Made by a program: the position numbers and the translations under genes. This document shows positions 1 through 10,935 of a stretch of 64,000 nt of DNA, in pieces (position 1 is the stretch's first letter; each line of letters begins with the position of its first letter). The DNA comes from Caprimulgus europaeus (taxonomy: Eukaryota; Chordata; Aves; Caprimulgiformes; Caprimulgidae): positions 67,975,723 through 68,039,722 of the forward strand of contig OU015526.1 in the NCBI GenBank assembly GCA_907165065.1, read 5' to 3'. Below the pieces are notes generated by a model that worked only from the letters and a program-made list of their open reading frames with translations, was not told the origin of the DNA and did no database searches.

Positions 1-1
1 C

Positions 2-214
2 TGTTCAGTTTTTCCTTCTGATCCTTTAACTGCTTACTTTTATTTAAGCTTTTCTGTTGGTGTCAGTGAAGTTACTGACAGCCACTTTCAAAGATTGCTG
101 AAAACCAAGTGCATCTTGTATTTTCAGAATTGTGTGGACAGTTTCTCATTTTTGCTTCACATTGATCAGAACCAGTTCAAAATTTACCTTATCGGTCTTG
201 AGCAGTCTTTGTAA
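2..214 (+). CDS. Possible C-terminal end of an unrecognised gene entering from the left edge
   Basis: The frame beginning at base 2 stays open for 70 codons from the window edge to a TAA at 212-214, and an AATAAA follows at 334-339. No start is inside the window, so this would be the last coding exon of a gene lying to the left. The translation is rich in Phe, Leu, Ser and Ile (it includes the run VGVSEVTDSHFQRLLKTKC) and I do not recognise it. AT-rich non-coding DNA often gives such frames, so chance is the more likely explanation. By human synteny the plus-strand neighbour on this side could be CLGN, but the peptide does not resemble the charged calmegin tail. Confidence 0.13.
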   Translation, partial: CSVFPSDPLTAYFYLSFSVGVSEVTDSHFQRLLKTKCILYFQNCVDSFSFLLHIDQNQFKIYLIGLEQSL

Positions 215-329
215 AGAGTTCTCCTGTTTTCATTCCGAATCCTTGAGTATCACAAGGTGGGTCTGATCAGGTGGGGTTTTTTTTCCTCTTTCAGTGATGC
301 AACAGCATGATCCAAAGCTCTTGTGATGA

Positions 330-386
330 TAATAATAAACCTAGGAAACATTTTGATCTTTTTTCTTTATTGTGTCTTTTATTGTT
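330..386. terminator. Polyadenylation motifs on both strands
   Basis: On the + strand AATAAA (334-339) is followed by a U/GU-rich stretch (about 350-390), as expected downstream of a cleavage site. On the - strand two AATAAA hexamers lie 12 bases apart (complements at 378-383 and 366-371). The minus-strand sequence leading into them reads like a 3' UTR end. This could be where two convergent genes end. In human, SCOC and CLGN are tail to tail next to MAML3, which fits this position and orientation, but no coding exon of either was recognised. Single hexamers are common in AT-rich DNA. Confidence 0.3.
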
Positions 387-2003
387 TTCAAACATGGTAC
401 AGTAGAAGCATTTCAACAACACAGTTTGGAAGGGCAGATCCTAAAAACACTTGCAACTGTAAACAGAATTTTGTAAAAATCATACACCTGGGGAACTAAG
501 GGTTGTGTGTTGTCTGAACTGTGTAGCCCTCATCTGAAGGGTTTAATTAACTTTTCTTGCTTGTGCAATATTGTTCTATTACATTGGCTGTATGAGCTAC
601 CTCTGGTAGATACAAATTCCGTGTAAATTATTAGCTGGTTTTAGAGAGACTTTGACAGTAGCCTAGCGAATAGGGATGTTGTGCAGTTGTTATTCATGTC
701 TAGATCAAAGCCATTAGTGCAAGTGATGCAGAGTAAAAGCTCTATCTTAATAAGAGCCAGTAAGAAAGACTCCTCAGGGTGAAGAAGAATATGATTCAGA
801 GGGAAGTTTGGCTGCCTCACATGAGATGTACGGATCCCTGCGACTTCTGGAGTAAGGCTCTTGCCTTTGTGCTGAATGCCTTCCACCCCATGTGGCACCA
901 AAGAGCAGCTTACCCGAGGAGTTATTCTTCCTGTCCTGCAGAGTCAAGGCTCAAAAATAAGGCTGCTCTGCAAGTGTTTGAGTTCCTTAAAGCTCCCTTT
1001 GAAAGAAAGGCCTTTGGGCAGATGGCTTGCTTCGTTTCCTCAGTCAGTGCCTCTACCTGTGAAGAAGGAGAGAGCAGAAAGTACAGAGAGATGTGTTTGG
1101 GTGCATGTATCTAGCTATATGTATGTCTATATAAACAAAGACCAACATGAGACTCTGGAGCTGCAACTGTTTTGCAGAAGGCCTCTGTCTTTCATGAACA
1201 CCCGGGAGCTCAGGTGTTAGCTTTGTGGGAGTCCTGCACAGCTTGTAATGGAAATGGAGGCTCACTTACCAGCAGAGACAGGGATGGGGTTTAACTACAA
1301 AGACTCTACAGACATGATCTTTTTTCTTTTTGGGCCAAAATATTTTTCATATTTAAACATACCCCCGTGTTCTATAATTTTATAATATAGAATTATATAC
1401 TTTATAATTGTAGCTTGTTTGGTTTTGTGAGTGCTGTGGTGAGAAACCTTTTCTTTGGTGGTGGCCTGACATTTTATTAGTGAAATAAGGTCTTTGGATA
1501 AGAGATGACATGTAAATGTAAAGCAGAAGTACCCATTTCTTGTTGTCACCGTGTTTGTTTTATAAGGAGGAGCAGAAAGGAGTGGCAGCAGAGGAGCTCT
1601 GGCTGGCTTAAAAGAAAGCTGTGTAATAGAATGGACTGTCAGAGCACAGCGAGTTTAGCTATTTCCACGTGTGAATTATTTTCACTGGAGTAATGGACAT
1701 TCATGTAAAAGTTAATTTGGTTATAAAATACCAGTTCATCTTTCTTGAGGGTTTCATTACTAAGTTGAACTGAGGTTGTGGAGTATCTAGCACCTGTCTG
1801 GCTGCCTTTTAAAATAGGTGGCATGAACTGTCCGAGGAGATTGAGGGTAGGGGAAGCAAGAGGACAGCTGCTCCTACAGCCACTCCTGCGAGCCTTTTGT
1901 CTGACTTGATAGCAACAGCATGACCATTATAACAAGCAGGATATAACAGGCATGAAAGCAGTAGAAAAATACCCAAGAAAGTCTTCAGGTTTGGTACTGA
2001 AAT
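387..2003. other. Unique AT-rich non-coding sequence
   Basis: Several short overlapping frames (60-114 codons) occur at 640-1260, but none has recognisable protein features. No repeat family or RNA gene was recognised. Confidence 0.5.
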
Positions 2004-2276
2004 AATAGAATCACAGACTGGTTTGGGCTGGAAGGGACCTTAAAGCTCATCCAGTTCCAACCCCCCTGCCATCAGCAGGGACACCTTCCACTAGACCAGG
2101 TTGCTCAAAGCCTCATCCAGCCTGGCCTTGGACACTTCCAGGGAGGGGGCAGCCACAGCTTCTCTGGGCAACCTGTGCCAGTGTCTGACCACCCTCACAG
2201 TGAAGAATTTCTTCCTAATATCTAATCTACACCGACCCTCTTCCAGTTTAAAAGCCATTTCCCCTTGTTCTATCTA
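2004..2276 (-). mobile_element. CR1 LINE, 3' fragment
   Basis: A 3'-terminal fragment of a chicken-repeat-1 (CR1) non-LTR retrotransposon in minus orientation. It begins with the terminal tail motif (TAGAATCACAGA) and then the conserved GGAAGGGACCTTAAAG block. It runs through the last part of the reverse-transcriptase ORF to CCCCTTGTTCTATCT. It is 5'-truncated and has no intact ORF. It belongs to the same subfamily as the copy at 5292, with which it shares about 130 nearly identical bases. Confidence 0.93.
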
Positions 2277-5200
2277 GAAATGATTCTCCAAGCTCAGAAT
2301 TTTGTAGTTGGTCAGGCAACTTTGTGTCAAATGCACAATTACCGGAGAGTTTAGGTCCTTAGATTTAAAGCACCATAGCTAAACCTGGTAGTAGGTTGGT
2401 ATTTTTATTACTGTAAGTACCATGTAACTAATTTCTAATTAAAATGTTTTAATAGTCACCTGAAAAGGAAGTTGGCTTAGAGTTAAGTACAGTGTGTGGA
2501 ACGTTTTGGCTAAACCACAGCATGTGCTGGGACTCCTGTGTATGCTAAGAGCGCCTGTAGTGTGGCTGAGGCAGACCTCAATGCAACTCGGTTTTGAGTA
2601 TGAACTGAGCTGAAACATTCAGCAGCCCTTCTCACCTGCTTCCCTTGTTTCCTGGTACAGTGCTGATTTGTTATCTCTGGGAGTCTGCAGCTGCCTTGCC
2701 TTATGGAAACACTTTTCAGTGGCTCTATTTCAAATCTTTTTCTAACTTGGAAAGGCAAGAGTGTGGTCAGGGACAGGAGGTTAGTCAGTTGAGAGACGTT
2801 TTTGCTGTCTGTGCCGCTCAGCAAAACCACACTGACTCCTTGTTCTGAAGGTGTCATTGCGTAGAGATGTCTGCTGTTGTTCTGATACCTTCTGAGTATC
2901 GATAATAGAGCAGAAAAACACACATGTAAAATAAGGTTTCTGCTGATTTCAGAGAATACTAGGACAGAGGCAGGGTACTCTGGGCAGGTTAGATCCTTGC
3001 TGCAACACAGGTGTAATAGCTGATCTTCATCAGGTTGTACTGTACAGTCTTAATGCATTCATCTGCTTTTCTTATACAGTGCTTTGATCGAGAGTCCAGT
3101 TTGGAGACAAGTACTGCAAATGTGGATGCATATGATGTAAGCAGTGCAGTATATTAAGCAAGCAACTAAAGGATTCTGAAACAGGAGAAGTATGTTTTGC
3201 ATTCTTTGGAGATGTTGTATTTCCTTTTGCTTTTAGTCTGCACATTTAAAAACAAAACCAAAAAAAATTCCTTTTGATTTGTGGGGGGTTTTTTTCAAGT
3301 AAGACAATAAAGAGTAGAATCCAGCTCTGACTGTACAGTTGGGTAAATTATACGTTTATTATACATTTGTATAAATTTGCTAACATACAACATACAACGA
3401 AATGTTTGCAATTATTTTTCTTACACAAGACATAATAAAAATGCATCCAGTGTATTGTTTCACACTGTGCGTAAAACACAGCATTTTGAAATATGTGCCT
3501 GGCTAGGAAATGACAGCTGCCAGTGCATTTCTGTCTTAATGAACTTTGACAGAAAGGAACCGTGGCACGTGCTTAGTGCATGCTAATGAGGCAGTAATTG
3601 TCCTAGTAAATTCACAGGATGTTCAAAGCCAGTCTGACTGACGTGGGACGACAGTCACCTACTTGCAGAACAACAGTTTACTAAGGTGGTGACAGAACTG
3701 TACTAAATGTGTAATTTGCAGATTGAACCTGTAAAGGGAGGTATATTTATACTTGTCAGCAAGTCTCCTGGGTGCATCTTCTCTTCCTCCCGCTTCCCTC
3801 CTCACTCACCACTTACCAGTTTAAGAGACTTGCAAGCCATGTTGTGGCTGAGACAGTCTTGCAAATTTTGAGGTGCACTTTGAGGGCAGGTTATGGAAAT
3901 GAACATCACTATTTATAAATGCTGCTTCTGAATCACCCCCCTGGAAACCATCCACGACAACTGCCCACTTACTTACCTTCATATCCACTCACTGATGACA
4001 TCTAATTGTGTTAAATGTATATATATTGTTCCTTTCTGCATCAGTAATTAAAAAAAAAAAAAGATCTGAACCTCTGCTATCTGAAAATGAGTGACTTATT
4101 CATAACATCTGGTCTGTATGTCTTAAAATAGACCCACTTTCCTTCACACTTGTCCATTCTACTCTCAGATTTCCTGTCATGCATCTGTCTAGACTTGGAG
4201 AACATTTGCCTGCTAAATAAAAGAAAATAAAAGTCTACTGCTTCAGACTATTTCAAATACTCTTCAAAATGTAATTCTACTATGATTCCTGTAAAACCAG
4301 CCAGTGACTGGGCAATGGGTAAGCCTATCTATATTTTACTAGTGCCTCTTCTTCCATTGCCTGCTCCTTCCTCTATCATCTGATACATCCTCTTAACTAG
4401 CTGACTCAGCACGTGCAGCGTGCCACAGGACAAGGCTCTTCACTGGACTTTAGAATGATCAATCTGCTTTTCCCTTTGAATTAAAGCCTGTTCTGCTTCA
4501 CTCCACTGATCTGTAATTCAGGAACAGCGTTGGCTCAAGTAATTTCTACATGTCTGATTATTTTTCATTGTGTTTATTAAGATACTAGGAAATTATGGGT
4601 TAACTGGAGATACCAGTGTAGAAACTGACAAGACACCATTTTTTCTTCCATCACTCTATAGGGAGAGTAAATGTTTCCTCCACCTTTTTGTACTACAGAG
4701 ATGCAGAGAGTTTGGCAGTGTGTACCCTGGGACAGGGCACATGTTCCTTGTGCTTTTGACAGAGCTCTCTAACAGGTCTGGCTGCTAGCATCCTTCTCAA
4801 GGGGTGTGACCAGTCAGAACAGAGGAACATTTCCTTCTTCTTGGTGTTTCCTAGAGCCCTCCAGGGCTGTAACCAGCTAATTTGTGTTTCTTCTGTTCCA
4901 CGGTGCAGTTAAATGCAAAACACTTCAGATTTTTAAACATGTAGTCATTAAAATTGTCCTTGTTAAATGGATGGGGGAGATTTAATCCAGTCAAAATTTG
5001 TTGACTAACCAACAATTAAATTCATACACTACTAATAGATTTTACTTTGCAAGAGGATGGTAAAAACAAATGGATCTCAATGTGGCCACAGAAATTTCCT
5101 GCAGATCAGGTGCTGAGGTAGCTAGTTTGAGTTCTTAAGTGGTCTAGCTCTAGCAACCCAGATTTCAGAGCTGGCTTCAGAATTACTGCTGGCTTCAGGA

Positions 5201-5291
5201 GCAGAGGAAGGTGGCTTTCATGAGCCCTTTGCTGCAGCGGCACGACTGCACTGCTGCAGTCCAACAGTGTGTTAGCCCACCAGCTCTTGTC
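2277..5291. other. Non-coding stretch between two CR1 fragments
   Basis: AT-rich, mostly unique sequence. A minus-strand frame of 137 codons (2510-2923) has no recognisable protein and is probably chance. A 57-nt exon-like segment lies at 3080-3136. No other repeat was recognised. Confidence 0.45.
3080..3136 (+). other. Exon-like segment, 57 nt
   Basis: A pyrimidine-rich acceptor (TCTGCTTTTCTTATACAG) precedes it and a GTAAGC donor follows. The length is a multiple of three and two of three frames are open; frame 0 reads CFDRESSLETSTANVDAYD. No homologue is recognised. Pseudo-exons of this quality are frequent in vertebrate DNA, so this is only a candidate. Its open frames do not join in phase to the candidate exon at 7270. 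Confidence 0.17.
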
Positions 5292-5434
5292 ATAGGGTCA
5301 CAGAATGGTTTGGGTTGGAAGGGACCTTAAAGATCATCCAGTTCCAACCCCCCTGCCATCAGCAGGGACACCTTCCACTAGACCAGGTTGCTCAAAGCCT
5401 CATCCAACCTGGCCTTGAACACTTCCAGTGTACG
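5292..5434 (-). mobile_element. CR1 LINE, short 3' fragment
   Basis: Minus-strand CR1 3' end of the same subfamily as the copy at 2004. It shows the GGTCACAGAATGG tail, the GGAAGGGACCTTAAAG block and a CACCTTCCACTAGACC segment. Similarity stops abruptly after CACTTCCAG, giving a very short 5'-truncated insertion. Confidence 0.92.
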
Positions 5435-5946
5435 CTCTTCTGTAGCTTCTCTCTGAATCTTGGCGCTTAACAGGGAAAAAAAATAGGGGAGATATTTTAA
5501 AGTATTTTGCCAATTCAGACCTTTTTTGAAAAATCAGATGTAATCTCTTTGTGGCCTGAATTCTGCTGACCTTGGGCTTGGTCAGCTTCACTGCAAGTGC
5601 TTTGAGTGGGATGCTTGCTGTTGCTGCAGGCTTTGAAACAGGGTCACTCAGAACTGTATATGCAGGTCTTGCATACTCTGTGTACCCAGAGAGTTCTTCT
5701 TTCACAAGGTGGTTTGTTCATAGCTCTATAATATACAACTGGCCAAGAGGACTGGTTCCAAAACCTCGACAATTTATTAGCTAAAGCAAATTTGCCGTTT
5801 GTCCGTTTCTCTGCTGCTGCCTGCCTCATGGTCTGAAACACTCCCCACAGCGCGTAAACAGGCTGCTGTGCTGCCGACTGAGCTGCCAGCAGAGCACTGT
5901 GCAGAATGAAGTCAGTCAGTCAGCAGTCAGATACTAAAAGGCTGAC
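5435..5946. other. Unique non-coding sequence
   Basis: A 70-codon plus-strand frame (5572-5784) and its antisense shadows have no recognisable domain. No repeats were seen. Confidence 0.4.
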
Positions 5947-6362
5947 ATTGAGCATCTCCCTTATGAGGAAAGGCTGAGGGAGCTGGGCCTCTTGAGCTTG
6001 GAGAAGAGGAGGCTGAGGGGGGACCTCATTAATGTTTATAAATATTTGAAGGGTGAGTGTCAGGAGGATGGAACCAGGCTCTTCACAGTGGTGTCCAGTG
6101 ATAGGACAAGGGACAATGGGTGTAAGCTGGAACACAGGAGGTTCTGCTTAAACTTGAGAAGAAACTTCTTTACAGTGAGGGTGCCAGAGCACTGGGACAG
6201 GCTGCCCAGGGAGGTTGTGGAGTTTCCTTCTCTGGAGACATTCAAGACCCGCCTGGATGCCTTCCTGTGTGATCTCATGTAGGTGTTCCTGCTCTGGCAG
6301 GGGGATTGGACTAGATGATCTTTTGAAGTCCCTTCCAATCCCTGACATTCTGTGATTCTGTG
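5947..6362 (+). mobile_element. CR1 LINE, 3' end of ORF2 and 3' UTR
   Basis: Plus-strand CR1 copy. It begins at the GAGCATCTCCCTTATGAGG block and encodes the C-terminal end of the CR1 reverse transcriptase (motifs [31 protein letters not shown] and [13 protein letters not shown]). It continues through the short 3' UTR into the terminal ATTCTGTG repeats. The C-terminal frame is still open (5992-6282), which suggests a fairly young insertion, but the element is 5'-truncated and cannot move. Its 5' breakpoint almost coincides with those of the copies at 25497 and 28059. Confidence 0.96.
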
Positions 6363-7269
6363 AGAAGGAGAAGCTCTCTACTTGTATGTATTTATTTTCA
6401 AAGCCTCGTGCTTTAACAACTATTATGTATATTTGCATAGGGATGCCCCGTTTGAAGACTGCGCAGTTCCTGTTGTCACATACCTGCTTTCTAGAGCTCT
6501 GAGGTTATTATGTGACACCTACAGAAAACCCCAGTGGAATGTAATCATGGGACATGTTTGCTCAAACATTTTTGTCTTACTGACTCTTGGATGATGTCTA
6601 TTGAAGCTGCAGCTATGCTCGCTTTTCTGTAGTACAGGTCTCCTGGAAGGTTATTGCTGATGGCATCTGTGGCCAGAGCTAGTCCGGAGAGATGAATTAT
6701 TTAAGGTGACTAATGCTTTTAATAGACTTGATGATCAATAATGCTTATAATAATACAATAGCAGAGAAATCTCAGTTGAGAGAGACCTTATATATGAAAT
6801 AACAGTTTCTGGAGGACAAAGAGATCTTTGGGCATGTTTTTGCCCCTATAAAATGTGCTATTTCCCAGTAACTTTAACAGAATTGTGTCCAGATCTTAGT
6901 TTTATTGTACATCTTAAAACAGTTAGTGTTTCCTAAAAAAAAAAAATCTCAAATTTTTATCTTTATTTTTCATTTTTGAAAGGAAAGACTTGTGATAAGG
7001 AATGAAAGTTTTAAAGAATCATACCTGTGAGCCCTGGCAGAAGCTGAACACAAATTAGAAGCATCTGAATGTATAAGGAAAAACTGTATTACTTTAAATC
7101 TAATTCCTCGAGACACAACATTTAAATGGTGGAGGACTTAACTTTGTTCTCATATCTCACTTTATAAAAATCTTTTATTGAGGTGGGTTTTTGTTTAGGA
7201 GTTTAAAAAAATTTTTGACTCTGTGGAAATGGTTGTTACAAGGTATTATCTGTTATGTTTGTGTTTCAG
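6363..7269. other. Unique AT-rich non-coding sequence
   Basis: No repeat, RNA gene or convincing exon was recognised before the candidate exon at 7270. Confidence 0.4.
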
Positions 7270-7685
7270 GGGCTGCCCTGGCCAAGTTTCCTGGGTGGGA
7301 ATCACATCACACTGGAGTGAAGGTTTCCAGTTTTGATTTGGGAAAGTTGAAAGTAGAAGGGGAACAGAAAAAACAGTAAGTGTGTAGTGAACAAACTCAA
7401 TTTTCAAGCCAAGTAAACTATTTAAGAAGGAAAGAATGAAGCTGTGACAGTAATGCCAAACCCAAAGATTCAAAAATGCTACTCTGTATGTGTTTCAGCC
7501 TCAAAAAATAATAAATATTGGGATTGTTTTATTAGCCTTTGCATTCTTTGGCCATGAGCATTAATGCTTCTAACATCTCTTCAGGCCCAAGCAAATCTTT
7601 TCTTTTTTCCCCTAGAGCATCAAAGCTAAGATATTATGGAAGTGTATCAGTTCAAGAGCTGAGACTGGAAGAAATAAACCACTAG
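7270..7685 (+). CDS. Candidate two-exon 3' end of an unrecognised gene
   Basis: Segment 7270-7375 has a good acceptor (TTATGTTTGTGTTTCAG) and a GTAAGT donor, and only one of its three frames is open. A second, very strong acceptor (CTTTTCTTTTTTCCCCTAG) ends at 7615. Removing the 240-nt intron 7376-7615 keeps the open frame, because the split codon CA plus A gives Gln, and translation continues to a TAG at 7683-7685. The joined segment is 57 codons. It contains KFPGWESHHTGVKVSS in the first exon and KLRYYGSVSVQELRLEE near its end. The mix of charged and aromatic residues looks protein-like, but I do not recognise a family. Upstream exons, which must end in phase 1, were not found. It could equally be a non-coding RNA exon pair or coincidence. 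Confidence 0.27.
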
Positions 7686-8710
7686 GTTACCACACTCCAG
7701 GATAAAATTGCTAGAGCTGTAGTGGTATCTCATTTACTGAGAACCAGCTGCAAGGCCCACACAACAGTAACAGTACCTACTGTATGTGAATGTCTGTTAT
7801 CAAAAAAAATCACCAAAACCCAAGAAATAGAAAAGTTCCTCTCAGACACTGCAAGTCTAGCGATGGAATTATCTGGCATGGGCCAAAAAATGGGCCAGGT
7901 GAAGCAGCAGGAAGAAGTCTCCCTCTGTCTGTGCCCCAGCTGAAGTTTCTGTATAATGTGAGATGGATGTGAAAGCTGTTCTCTGGCAGTGAAAAGCCAG
8001 GGGCAATGGCAGTAACATGTCTGTTAGCTTCCTGGGGTGTTGGGTCTCCTCTGTTTCACTTGAGGAGATTCAGTTTTCCCACTGAGGGGAGTCTGATCTT
8101 TAATGGAGTTTCACAGGATTAATCACAGAAGAGCTTTGTGCCTACTCAAATACAAGGCAGCCGTGAACACTCCTGGTTTTATGCATCTTAGGAAGAATAT
8201 TTCTGTAGACTAAAGCAAAGCTGTGACATCTGTTTCTCCCCTCCTTGGCTCACTTTACTGCACACTTTTTTCCTCATTATCTCGGCTTCATCCCTCTTTC
8301 TGTGTATCTCAACTTTTTCTTGCCTTCTCTGCCCTCTCTACTGGACCCTGTTTCTGTTGTAAGTCACTTGGTGCAAGTCCTGACTCCTGCTGAGTTCTGG
8401 CAGGCCCAGTATAGTGGGCTGCTTCCACAGGGGTAAATTATTATTATTTGATGCACAGTAGCTCACCTCTGTGCTGTGATTCATAGCTCCCTACTCTTTG
8501 GTCATAAACATAATGCAAGAGTCTAGTACCTGCTCCAGGGGGGAGGGAAGGGTGAGAAATCCAGCCTTATCTGCAGGAAAATTATACTGAACAACTTAAG
8601 GTGAAATGGTGCCTTCATAGTGGAAAATGAAGAATTGCCTTATAATTATACTATCATGAGTTTTGTCCTTTGGGAATGAAATGAAGTAATGTCAGAGGTG
8701 GCACCCACGT
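7686..8710. other. Non-coding sequence
   Basis: If the exons at 7270-7685 are real, this would begin with their 3' UTR. A pyrimidine-rich block occurs at about 8235-8360. No repeats or genes were recognised. Confidence 0.4.
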
Positions 8711-9301
8711 TGTATTGGGTCTGGCTGGGATGGAGTTAATTGTCCCCATAGCCCTCATAGTGCTGTGTTTTCTATTAGTAGCTAGAAAGGTGTTGATAAC
8801 ACCCCAGTGTCTTGGTTCCTGCTGAGCAGTGCTCACACAGCACCAAGGCTGGTTCTACAACATTCCCTCACCTCCCAGTAGGCTGGAGATGGGGAAGATC
8901 TTGGGAGGGGACACAGCCAGGACAGCTGACCCAAAATGACCAAGGGGATGTTCCATAATGAGGTCTGCTCAGAAATAAAAACTAGAATGGAGGGGGAAGG
9001 TGGGGCATTCATTATTCAGATTTGTCCTCCGGAGCAACCACTGTGCATCTACTGAAGCCCTGCTCCCAAGGAAGTGGCCAGACAACACCTGCTGATGGGA
9101 AGCAGAGAATAAATATTTTGTTTCTCTTCTGCTTCCATGCACACAATTTTGCTTTGTTTCTATTAAACTGCCTTTTGTCTTGACCCATGAGTTTGGGGTT
9201 TTTGTTCCATCTTATTTTCTCCCCTCCCCATCCTGCTGAGGAGGCTGATGATAGAGAGGCTTGGTGGGCTCCTGGCATTCAGCCAAGGTCAACCCACCAC
9301 A
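8711..9301 (+). mobile_element. Solo LTR of an avian endogenous retrovirus (short family)
   Basis: The 591-bp element begins TGTATTGGG and ends CCACCACA, giving the TG...CA termini of a retroviral LTR. Internal landmarks are the GGCTGGGATGGAGTTAATT start, GGGAGGGGACACAGCC, and a TATTAAACTGCC/CCATGAG segment near the polyadenylation region. The last 60 bases resemble the ends of the LTRs at 15576 and 38985, so the families share a 3' segment. No internal gag or pol sequence adjoins it, so it is a solo LTR. No clear target-site duplication is visible, and the copy is moderately diverged. Confidence 0.8.
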
Positions 9302-10137
9302 CAGGGCAACAATATCAGTCAGAAAGTGAAGATTGAGTCTGCAGGTACAAGAAATTAAAGGATAAACAGCTTTCCTGAGATCCATGGATTCTTTGTAAAA
9401 AAGGCTTATTAGTCCTCTGGATCCAGCTAGTGTATGAAGAGTCAGATCCTAAAATGCCTACTCAATTTTTCCTTTGACAAACTGAGGAAGAATTGTGATT
9501 AAAATAAAACAAACAAACCACCTAAGCAACCCCTCAGAATATGACTCTGAACTGTACTTTTTTTTCTCATTAGATCAAAGTGTCAGAGGGTGTATTTGCC
9601 TCACAAAGGGAAAAAGAAACATGTTTTTTCTTCATATTCTTTTCACAGAAGGTCCCCTTTATCTTTGACTTTCCTAACAGACTCCAGTCTCTTCCCTTGT
9701 ATTAGTTCCCAGTGGAGTGGTAGTTCCACACTCCATCAGTGTTCTGAATCAACAGCCAGTCTTCAGTGATGAGTTTGACATTCATTAATGCTAATTATTC
9801 ATGCTCTGTGTGTTGTATACTTTGCATTTGTATGGAAACCAGAACACTATGACTATTTTGTTTGATTAGCTAAGGGTTCTACCTGTATGTTTCCTAAAAT
9901 CTGTTGCTTTGTATGCAAATTTTCCTCTCTCCTGAAAGTAGGGAAGACATTGCCAAGCTATTTTGTAATGTCCCTAAATAAGTGTCTAGAAGTGTGCCCA
10001 TTGTCATTCAGTTTGGGTGTCATTCAGATTCACAGTGCTAAATTCAATAAATATTTCCATCTCCATGTCCACAGTAAATATGCCACAAGATGAGTTGTTT
10101 TTGAGGGTGATATCTTTTAGATAAGATTTTAAACCAT

Positions 10138-10173
10138 GGGTGGGGTTTTGGGGGTGGGTTTTTTGGGGGGGGG
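10138..10173 (+). other. G-quadruplex-type G-run cluster
   Basis: Five runs of three to nine G, separated by T, TTTT, T and TTTTTT, fit the G3+N1-7 quadruplex rule several times over. It lies in AT-rich non-coding DNA with no promoter signals nearby. Confidence 0.7.
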
Positions 10174-10854
10174 AGTTTCTAACTTTTGATCATTGAAAGT
10201 TGCTCTGGTTTCTAATTTGATGAATTATGGTTTATCTAGCTTTCATCTTTCACCTGATTTTTAATGACTTGACACATAAGTATTTGTTTACATCTAGAAA
10301 GAGCAGACAAAACTTCTGTTTTGCTATGCTGCTTGCTTTTCTCTTCATGTATGTGAACAGCTTTGTAAAAATGTTTTAAATTATTCTCAGTCTCTTACAA
10401 AAACAAACCAGCAGGCTCTCTTACCTTTTGCTTTAAATTGCAGCATAATTTAGAATTATTTAGAATTATTATATTTAGAATTCTGGTATTTTAGAACACA
10501 ATGTGCCCTGTGCTTTGCAAGGTCTCTTCCAAGATGGACCTTACAAAGGAATCAGCTAAAGGATGCAATCCAGACTTCACTCCTCCAGAAGAGGTTTTCT
10601 TGCTATATTCTAAACTGAAGAGCATTGATGTCTGATCCAAAGGAGGGCAGTGTTTTCTTTTTTTTAAGAGGGAAGCATTTCTTTTGGTTTGTTTGAAAAA
10701 GAAATCTGATTGAGAAACTTTTCAACTTTTTTTTCTATTGAAGTTGCTGTGACAGTTGTTGCTTGGGTCAGCAGAGAGCACGGTCAGCCTCCAATTACCA
10801 GCAGCTAATGGAGAAATTAATTTTACTAAATCATTGCTCTGATAGAGTGTATAG

Positions 10855-10935
10855 ATTGTAAATTACAGATGAGACAATGACACAGAGCAGTTCACAAAGG
10901 TGAGTGAAGCTAACCCATTCTGCAAGGTAGCTGTG
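10855..10935 (-). repeat. MIR-like SINE relic
   Basis: TTACAGATGAGACAATGACA followed by CAGAGCAGTTCACAAAGGTGA matches the reverse complement of the MIR core (acagatgaggaaactgaggc, then cacagagag). It is short and diverged. Confidence 0.45.

Noticed and set aside
2510..2923. 137-codon minus-strand frame
   Set aside because: No start context, domain or homologue; codon use is like the surrounding non-coding DNA.
3215..3245. Minus-strand TKSKRK codons after an acceptor-like tract, resembling the SCOC C-terminus
   Set aside because: Only about six residues match, the expected stop codon is absent and no coiled-coil coding sequence lies upstream on that strand; treated as coincidence.
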